Translations under genes and position numbers: made by a program | NCBI GenBank assembly: GCA_050943675.1 | Contig: JBMNPP010000035.1 | Location: forward strand, 1 to 17,293 | Source: Brooklawnia sp050943675 | GTDB taxonomy: Bacteria; Actinomycetota; Actinomycetes; Propionibacteriales; Propionibacteriaceae | DNA: 17,293 bases | Direction of reading: 5' to 3' | Notes under the pieces: generated by a model | Told to the model about the DNA's origin: nothing | The model's input: only the letters and a program-made list of their open reading frames with translations | The model's database searches: none | Shown: positions 12,839 to 17,293 of the stretch, piece by piece | Position numbering within the stretch: the first letter of the stretch is position 1 | Layout: every line of letters begins with the position of its first letter

Positions 12839-12888
12839 TTTGGGTCCCGGCGCCTCCAGGGCATATCGTCAATGGTGCCGGACCCAAA
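12839..12888 (+). other. Long leader hairpin (antiterminator-like) before typA
   Basis: TTTGGGTCC (12839-12847) pairs perfectly with GGACCCAAA (12880-12888). After one bulged C (12848) the stem continues as GGCGCC (12849-12854) with GGTGCC (12874-12879), giving 15 pairs including one G-T. The loop is 19 bases. Its 3' arm shares bases with the terminator-like hairpin at 12877-12899, so the two cannot form together. Confidence 0.55.
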
Positions 12889-12940
12889 CCGGGTGCGGCC
12901 TTTTCTTGTGCGGTTCAACACCGCAATCCCGGGAGTCTGA
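12872..12940 (+). CDS. Possible 22-aa leader peptide of typA
   Basis: An ATG at 12872 opens a 22-codon frame that runs through the terminator-like hairpin and its T-tract. Its stop TGA (12938-12940) shares one base with the typA ATG (TGATG). The peptide is Arg- and Pro-rich (MVPDPNRVRPFLVRF...). Ribosome binding is weak (AGGG about 10 bases upstream). It may be chance, but the stop/start overlap is what a coupled leader peptide would show. Confidence 0.25.
   Translation: MVPDPNRVRPFLVRFNTAIPGV
12877..12907 (+). terminator. Terminator-like hairpin with T-tract, 33 bases before typA
   Basis: GCCGGACCC (12877-12885) and GGGTGCGGC (12891-12899) form a 9-position stem with one G-G mismatch and a 5-base loop, followed by CTTTTCTT. 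This is the best intrinsic terminator in the window. It may simply end the toxin-antitoxin transcript or act as an attenuator for typA. Confidence 0.6.
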
Positions 12941-14811
12941 TGCCGAACCGTTCCGATCTGCGTAATGTCGCGATCATCGCTCATGTCGACCACGGCAAGA
13001 CCACGCTCGTCGACGCCATGCTGTGGCAATCCGGTGCCTTCCGTGAGGGTGCCGATATCGAGAGCCGCGTGATGGATTCGATGGAACTGGAGCGCGAGAA
13101 GGGCATCACGATCCTGGCCAAGAACACTGCGGTTCGGCACACCATGGCCGACGGCAGTGACCTGCTGGTCAACATCATCGACACCCCCGGCCACGCAGAT
13201 TTCGGTGGCGAGGTCGAGCGCGGCATCGAGATGGTCGACGCAGTGCTGCTGCTGGTGGACGCCTCCGAGGGGCCCATGCCGCAGACCCGGTTCGTGCTGC
13301 GCAAGGCCTTGGGCAAGGGGCTGCCGATCATCGTGGTCATCAACAAGGTCGACCGGCCCGATGCCCGCATCGATGAAGTGATCGAAGAGACCTACGAGCT
13401 GTTCATCGACCTGCTGCCCGAGGACGACCAGTCGGGCCTCGACTTCCCGGTCGTCTACGCCTCGGCCAAGGCCGGCCGTGCCTCACTGACCAAACCGGCA
13501 GACGGTGCCCTGCCCGAGGCCACCAACCTCGAGGCGGTCTTCGAAACCATCCGTGACCATGTGCCCGCACCGACCTATACCGAGGGCGCTCCCCTGCAGG
13601 CACATGTCACCAACCTCGATTCATCGCCCTACCTGGGGCGCCTGGCGTTGTGCCGGATCGTCTCGGGCACCATCCGGCGTGGGCAGCAGGTCGCCTGGTG
13701 CCGCCGCGACGGTTCGGTCAGCATCGTCAAGCTGTCCGAGCTGTTGATGACCCAGGCACTGGACCGGGTTCCGGTCGAGCAGGCGGGCCCCGGCGACATC
13801 ATCGCGGTGGCCGGTATCCCCGAGATCACCATTGGTGAAACGCTTTGTGATCCGGCTGATCCCCGACCGCTGCCGCTGATCGATATCGACGAGCCATCCA
13901 TCTCGATGACCATCGGCATCAACACCTCGCCCCTGGTCGGCAAGTCAGGCAAACACCTGACCGCCCGGCTGGTCAAGAACCGGCTCGACCACGAACTGGT
14001 CGGCAATGTGTCGATCAAGGTGTTGCCGACCGATCGTCCCGACAGCTGGGAGGTACACGGGCGCGGTGAACTGCAGCTCGCCGTGCTGGTCGAGATGATG
14101 CGCCGGGAGGGCTTCGAGCTGACCGTCGGCAAACCCGAGGTGGTCACCAGGATGATCGACGGCGTGCTGTGCGAGCCGACTGAACGAATGACAATTGACA
14201 TCCCCGAGCAACACCTGGGCACCGTCACTGAATTGATGGGGGCCCGCAAGGGCTCGATGCGGCAGATGACCAACAACGGCACCGGGTGGGTGCGCCTGGA
14301 ATACATCGTCCCTTCACGCGGCCTGCTGGGTTTCCGCACCGAATTCCTGACCGCCACCCGCGGCACGGGTCTGATGAACCACATCTGGGACGGCTACATC
14401 CCGTGGGTGGGCCAGATGCGGGTGCGTGGCACCGGCTCGATGGTCGCCGACCGGCAGGGCACGGTGTCGAGCTACTCGTTGTTCAACCTGCAGGAACGCG
14501 GCACCCTGTTCGTCTCACCCGGTGAGGCCACCTATGAGGGCATGGTCGTGGGTGAGAACTCCCGGCCGGACGACATGGACGTCAACCCGACCAAGGAGAA
14601 GCACCTGACCAATATCCGGGTGTCGAATGCCGAAGAACTGGAACGGTTGATCCCACCCCGGAAGATGAGCCTGGAACAGTCACTGGAGTATTGCGCCGCT
14701 GACGAATGTCTTGAGGTGACCCCGGCGGTGGTGCGCATCCGCAAGGTCGCACTCGACAGCAATGAGCGGTCCAAGGCCCGCAACCGCGCGAAGGCCGCCA
14801 GCCAGGGCTGA
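12940..14811 (+). CDS. typA: Ribosome-associated GTPase TypA/BipA
   Basis: This 623-aa translational GTPase has G1 AHVDHGKTT (14-22), switch I EREKGIT (51-57), G3 DTPGH (81-85), G4 NKVD (135-138) and G5 ASAK near 176. The EF-G-like domains and the BipA-specific C-terminal domain follow (SRGLLGFRTEFLTATRGTG, then MSLEQSLEYCAADECLEVTP near the end). It binds the 70S ribosome at the EF-G site and supports 50S assembly and growth under cold or other stress. Length and motifs are complete. The ATG has GGGAG only 4 bases upstream, so the start may depend on coupling to the small upstream ORF ending in TGATG. A terminator-like hairpin lies in its leader. It is convergent with ygfZ, with 21 bases between the stops. 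Confidence 0.95.
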   Translation: MPNRSDLRNVAIIAHVDHGKTTLVDAMLWQSGAFREGADIESRVMDSMELEREKGITILAKNTAVRHTMADGSDLLVNIIDTPGHADFGGEVERGIEMVDAVLLLVDASEGPMPQTRFVLRKALGKGLPIIVVINKVDRPDARIDEVIEETYELFIDLLPEDDQSGLDFPVVYASAKAGRASLTKPADGALPEATNLEAVFETIRDHVPAPTYTEGAPLQAHVTNLDSSPYLGRLALCRIVSGTIRRGQQVAWCRRDGSVSIVKLSELLMTQALDRVPVEQAGPGDIIAVAGIPEITIGETLCDPADPRPLPLIDIDEPSISMTIGINTSPLVGKSGKHLTARLVKNRLDHELVGNVSIKVLPTDRPDSWEVHGRGELQLAVLVEMMRREGFELTVGKPEVVTRMIDGVLCEPTERMTIDIPEQHLGTVTELMGARKGSMRQMTNNGTGWVRLEYIVPSRGLLGFRTEFLTATRGTGLMNHIWDGYIPWVGQMRVRGTGSMVADRQGTVSSYSLFNLQERGTLFVSPGEATYEGMVVGENSRPDDMDVNPTKEKHLTNIRVSNAEELERLIPPRKMSLEQSLEYCAADECLEVTPAVVRIRKVALDSNERSKARNRAKAASQG

Positions 14812-14832
14812 TCCCCTGCGCTGCCTGGTGGC

Positions 14833-15762
14833 TCACAACTTTGGCCTGAAGTGCACCCCCACTTCGGGGTCGACGAGGACGTCCTGGGATGCCGCGATAT
14901 CGCCGGCCTGCAGGACGGCATCGACGGGGACGGAGCGCTTGATCAGGGCCAAACCGATCGGCCCCATTTCGTGGTGCTGTGCGGTGCTGCCCAGTGTCCC
15001 GACCGCCCGCCCACCATTCAGCAGTTCGGTGCCGGTCGCTGGCAGGTCACCATCGAAGAGCAGTCGCACCAGCCGCCGGGGTGGACGACCCAGATTGTGC
15101 ACCCGGGCCACGGTCTCCTGGCCGCGGTAGCAGCCCTTCTCAAGTGCGGTGGCGAACAGCCCGATCTCATTGGGCAGGGTCCGGTGGTCGGTATCCAGAC
15201 CGATGCGGGGCACCCCCGCGGCGATCCGCAACGCGTCGTGGGCCCACTGCCCGGCCTGCTCGGCGTTCACCACTGCATCTGCGGGTAGCAGGACCTCATG
15301 CCCATCGGCGAACTGTGCCCCACGCCAGGCCAGGGCGTCCTCGGGAACCGGGACCTGGTGGCCCAGCCACCACAATGTGACATCGTCGCGGGCGACCAGG
15401 TCAACCTCGGTCCAGAATTTCATCGATTCCAGCCAGCCCACCAGTGCATCCCGGGTGCCCGGTTCGGTCCAGCACCAGGCGCTGGCACCGTCATCAGCAA
15501 CCGTGAAACCGTGTTCGATCTGGCCGGTTGGTGACAACACCAGGGTGTCGGCGCCCTGCCCGGGGGTCAGTGCCTCGATTTCCTGGGTGGTCAGTGAGTG
15601 CAGCCACTCCAGCCGGGACGCCCCGGTGACCGTGAACACCTGGCGGCTGGTCAGCCGCACTGCTGCTGCCCCGCGCTCCAGTGCCCGTTGCTCGCCCAGC
15701 GGGTCACCGAAATGCCAGTCCATCCCGGCGTCCGGACCGCTGGCTACCTCGACCCGCGTCAT
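14833..15762 (-). CDS. ygfZ: Folate-binding YgfZ/CAF17-like protein (Fe-S cluster maintenance)
   Basis: This 309-aa protein has the GcvT-like tripartite fold and the family signature KGCYRGQE (209-216) with Cys211. The N-terminal region includes FTVTGASRLEWLHSLTTQEI. YgfZ/IBA57 proteins use folate and support assembly or repair of 4Fe-4S clusters in certain enzymes in the cytoplasm. The start is the ATG at 15762, which overlaps the stop of the FABP gene (ATGA, 15759-15762) and has GGAG 6 bases upstream. A longer frame to 15783 lies inside the upstream gene. It is the last gene of a three-gene operon. The name ygfZ is by family; the exact target enzymes are unknown. Confidence 0.92.
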   Translation of the reverse strand: MTRVEVASGPDAGMDWHFGDPLGEQRALERGAAAVRLTSRQVFTVTGASRLEWLHSLTTQEIEALTPGQGADTLVLSPTGQIEHGFTVADDGASAWCWTEPGTRDALVGWLESMKFWTEVDLVARDDVTLWWLGHQVPVPEDALAWRGAQFADGHEVLLPADAVVNAEQAGQWAHDALRIAAGVPRIGLDTDHRTLPNEIGLFATALEKGCYRGQETVARVHNLGRPPRRLVRLLFDGDLPATGTELLNGGRAVGTLGSTAQHHEMGPIGLALIKRSVPVDAVLQAGDIAASQDVLVDPEVGVHFRPKL

Positions 15763-16256
15763 GCCCGCTCCAACCTGGCCCACATATAGGGCTGCAACTC
15801 GACTTCTGTGGTGGCCCTGTCGATGGCGTACATGAGGTGCCCCTCGACCTGCCCGTAGAGGCGCCGACCACCGGTATAGGGCAGCTCGGCGGTGTTGGTG
15901 CGTGCCACCACGTCGGTGGTCAGGTCGATCTTGGCGCCCTGCAGCCTGCCTGCCCAGACCTCGGCCCAGCCTTCGGGACTGGTCAGCACGACTTCGACAT
16001 CACCATCACCGACCGGACGCCAGAAGCCGGTCTCCATGGCCAGCGGTTGTGCGGGTTGCCCCTGTTCGTCCAGGGTCCAGGTCTGCGATAGGTAGTGCAG
16101 GTAGCTGGACTGGTTGCTGGCGAAGTCGATCTGCTGGCCGAACTCGAACTCGCCCTGGCCCGGCCAACTGCCGTGCCCATTGCCCTGCCAGCGCCCGATC
16201 AGCCACGCCAATGGCATCAGCGCCGGGTTGAGGTCAGCGGGGATCTCGAATGCCAC
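15759..16256 (-). CDS. FABP-family, nitrobindin-like beta-barrel protein
   Basis: This 165-aa protein has the family N-terminus IPADLNPALMPLAWLIGRWQGNG, with the GxWxGxG turn at 21-27, and GGRRLYGQVEGHLMYAID near 129-146. True nitrobindins bind ferric heme through a His in a C-terminal QPHL motif. Here that motif is QPYM (155-158), with Tyr157 in place of the His, as I recall for other actinobacterial nitrobindin-like proteins, so heme binding is doubtful. The GTG start has AAGGAG 5 bases upstream. A frame open to 16523 is not used, as it would read through the small upstream gene. It lies between a small membrane protein gene and ygfZ in one operon. Function is unknown. Confidence 0.9.
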   Translation of the reverse strand: MAFEIPADLNPALMPLAWLIGRWQGNGHGSWPGQGEFEFGQQIDFASNQSSYLHYLSQTWTLDEQGQPAQPLAMETGFWRPVGDGDVEVVLTSPEGWAEVWAGRLQGAKIDLTTDVVARTNTAELPYTGGRRLYGQVEGHLMYAIDRATTEVELQPYMWARLERA

Positions 16257-16258
16257 GG

Positions 16259-16390
16259 TTACTCCTTGTTGGAAGGCTCGCTCGGTGGCAGCCGCTTCGC
16301 GCTGCCCAGGGCCTGCCACCCGATGACCAGCGCGACCCCGCCCAGCAGGGCGGCGAAGAACGCCAGCACGATCACCGTCAACAGGCCCAC
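16259..16390 (-). CDS. Small single-pass membrane protein
   Basis: This 43-aa protein consists of one long hydrophobic segment (LLTVIVLAFFAALLGGVALVIGW, 3-25) and a short basic then acidic tail (AKRLPPSEPSNKE). Its stop is 2 bases before the GTG of the FABP gene, and the ribosome binding site of that gene (AAGGAG) lies inside its last codons, so the frame is well supported as the first gene of the operon. The GTG start has no Shine-Dalgarno but stands 6 bases after TAGACT, a -10 box, which suggests a leaderless transcript. No family is recognised. Confidence 0.6.
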   Translation of the reverse strand: MGLLTVIVLAFFAALLGGVALVIGWQALGSAKRLPPSEPSNKE

Positions 16391-16396
16391 CCATCG

Positions 16397-16402
16397 AGTC
16401 TA
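16397..16402 (-). promoter_or_regulatory. -10 box of the small membrane protein-FABP-ygfZ operon
   Basis: TAGACT on the minus strand fits TANNNT and ends 6 bases before the GTG start at 16390. No convincing -35 is seen. The arrangement fits a leaderless transcript. Confidence 0.35.
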
Positions 16403-16428
16403 GTCGGCTGCCCCGACAGGCCGGACCA

Positions 16429-16500
16429 CCAGGAACCTGGCTGTCGATGATGCCAGCTGCCTTGATGAAGGTCCGGCAAGCCCAATCAGCAGGACCCTGC
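16429..16500. promoter_or_regulatory. Pair of CAGGA[AC]CCTG palindromes in a divergent promoter region
   Basis: CCAGG-AA-CCTGG (16429-16440) and GCAGG-AC-CCTGC (16489-16500) are two 12-bp inverted repeats with the same core, starting 60 bases apart. The short sequence CTGGCTGTC also occurs twice (16437-16445 and 16504-16512). The pair lies between the divergent small membrane protein operon and the LGFP gene and may bind a regulator of one or both. Confidence 0.35.
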
Positions 16501-16524
16501 GCACTGGCTGTCAGAGCCGCCACT

Positions 16525-16530
16525 TATAAT
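16525..16530 (+). promoter_or_regulatory. -10 box of the LGFP-repeat gene
   Basis: TATAAT is a perfect consensus -10, 71 bases before the ATG at 16602, giving a leader of about 65 bases. No good -35 stands 16-18 bases upstream, so an activator may be needed. Confidence 0.45.
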
Positions 16531-16601
16531 CAGGGCACTGCCATGCCGGCGAGCAACGCCCAGGGGAGATTGCGTGGCCAGTTGACAAGGAGCAAGAGCC
16601 A

Positions 16602-17293
16602 ATGGGTAGTCCAACGAGGCGTACTGCCTTATCCGGTTTGGTATCGGTGACCGCAATGTTGCTGTCACTGGGTCTGGCGGCACCTGCCATCGCCGAACCC
16701 AGCCCCGAACCTGACCAGGTCACCAGCGTCGAGACCGAACCTGTCCAGACGCCACCGGCTGAAGCGGTCCCGACCCAGCAGGCCAGCCCTGAACCGACCA
16801 CCCCTGCGGATGATCCGTCGACAGCCCAGACCGGGACGCCCACCAGCGAGCCGTCCGGCGAGATCACGCCGGCCCAGGCCATGGAGGTGGACGCGCCGGA
16901 CGATGCGTCCTTCGCGCCGATTGAAGAATTCGCGACCGCCAATCCCTGGATCGGAACCGCCACCGGTGACCCGGTCGAGATATCCGGCGGCGGCATGGAG
17001 CAGACCTTCACCAATGCCACGGTCTACTGGAGTTCGGCGACCGGCGCGCACAGCGTTCACGGAGGCATCGGCGGGGTCTTCACCGCCCACGGTGGCCACG
17101 AGGGCCCACTCGGCCTGCCCACCAGCGAGGAGTATGCGGTCACCGGGGGCGTCCAGCAGGACTACCAGGGCGGCTCGGTGCTGTTGTCAAGCAGCACTGG
17201 CGCGCACCCCGTTTGGGGTGCCATCGGCACTCTCTGGGTCAACCAGGGTGGCCCTGATTACCTGGGCCTGCCCACCAGCGACGAGATCACGCT
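16602..17293 (+). CDS. Secreted LGFP-repeat protein, N-terminal part
   Basis: The frame is open from ATG 16602 to the right edge (230 codons), so the C-terminus is missing. A signal peptide (MGSPTRRTALSGLVSV..., cleavage after AIA, residue 31) is followed by a Pro/Thr/Glu-rich linker (about 32-105). LGFP repeats come next: GGIGGVFTAHGGHEGPLGLPTSEE, then GAIGTLWVNQGGPDYLGLPTSDE. LGFP repeats are found in actinobacterial envelope proteins, often attached to hydrolases such as amidases, and are thought to anchor them to the cell wall. Whether a catalytic domain follows cannot be seen. AAGGAG lies 9 bases before the ATG, and a consensus -10 is at 16525-16530. Confidence 0.85.
   Translation, partial: MGSPTRRTALSGLVSVTAMLLSLGLAAPAIAEPSPEPDQVTSVETEPVQTPPAEAVPTQQASPEPTTPADDPSTAQTGTPTSEPSGEITPAQAMEVDAPDDASFAPIEEFATANPWIGTATGDPVEISGGGMEQTFTNATVYWSSATGAHSVHGGIGGVFTAHGGHEGPLGLPTSEEYAVTGGVQQDYQGGSVLLSSSTGAHPVWGAIGTLWVNQGGPDYLGLPTSDEIT

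Noticed and set aside
16257..16523. N-terminal extension of the FABP frame up to 16523
   Set aside because: The added residues are Gly/Arg-rich without family similarity. The GTG at 16256 has AAGGAG, and a separate small membrane protein gene fits the space.
16582..16587. Perfect TTGACA sequence before the LGFP gene
   Set aside because: A -10 at the right spacing would fall inside the coding sequence and none is seen. The sequence overlaps the AAGGAG ribosome binding region.

Overview
This window comes from a high-GC actinobacterium. The evidence is strongly G/C-biased third codon positions, GTG and TTG starts, probable leaderless starts behind TANNNT -10 boxes, and typical actinobacterial families: a nitrobindin-like FABP protein next to a YgfZ/CAF17 protein, an LGFP-repeat envelope protein and a CstR-type sulfur sensor. 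The mix would suit a member of the Propionibacteriaceae, but that placement is an inference. I see no rRNA, tRNA, CRISPR array, insertion sequence or prophage. The region reads as ordinary chromosome.

Left part (1-6121), all on the minus strand. An unrecognised gene runs off the left edge. Next comes a three-gene ABC operon in the order ATPase (3338-4078), secreted membrane-anchored protein with CARDB-like beta domains (1821-3341), and MacB/FtsX-type permease (461-1810). A two-gene operon follows: TelA toxic-anion-resistance protein (4754-6121) and a short XpaC-like partner (4209-4745).

Sulfur-stress region (6257-8508). A CsoR-family regulator with the CstR residue pattern (two Cys, no His) lies tail-to-tail with a CoA-disulfide/persulfide reductase fused to a rhodanese domain. 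A Cys-rich 59-aa protein diverges from the reductase. Two 18-bp operators of the same design (TATACCC-N4-GGGTA) sit before the regulator and between the reductase and the Cys-rich gene. In the second site the two half-sites overlap the -10 boxes of both divergent genes. This is the most coherent candidate system in the window: a persulfide-responsive regulon that may include a little-described Cys-rich small protein, with the telA operon head-to-head next door.

Middle part (8560-12822), plus strand. It holds an SRPBCC protein, a small membrane protein that looks frameshifted, a secreted polysaccharide deacetylase with three LysM repeats, a lipoprotein, a VOC-family protein and a type II toxin-antitoxin pair (Phd/YefM-like antitoxin, PIN toxin). 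The toxin-antitoxin promoter appears leaderless and is covered by a perfect inverted repeat.

Right part (12839-17293). The ribosome-associated GTPase TypA/BipA has a structured leader: two mutually exclusive hairpins, one of them terminator-like with a T-tract, and a 22-codon upstream ORF whose stop overlaps the typA start. Convergent to it is a tightly packed operon of a small membrane protein, a nitrobindin-like FABP protein and YgfZ. A divergent LGFP-repeat secreted protein runs off the right edge.
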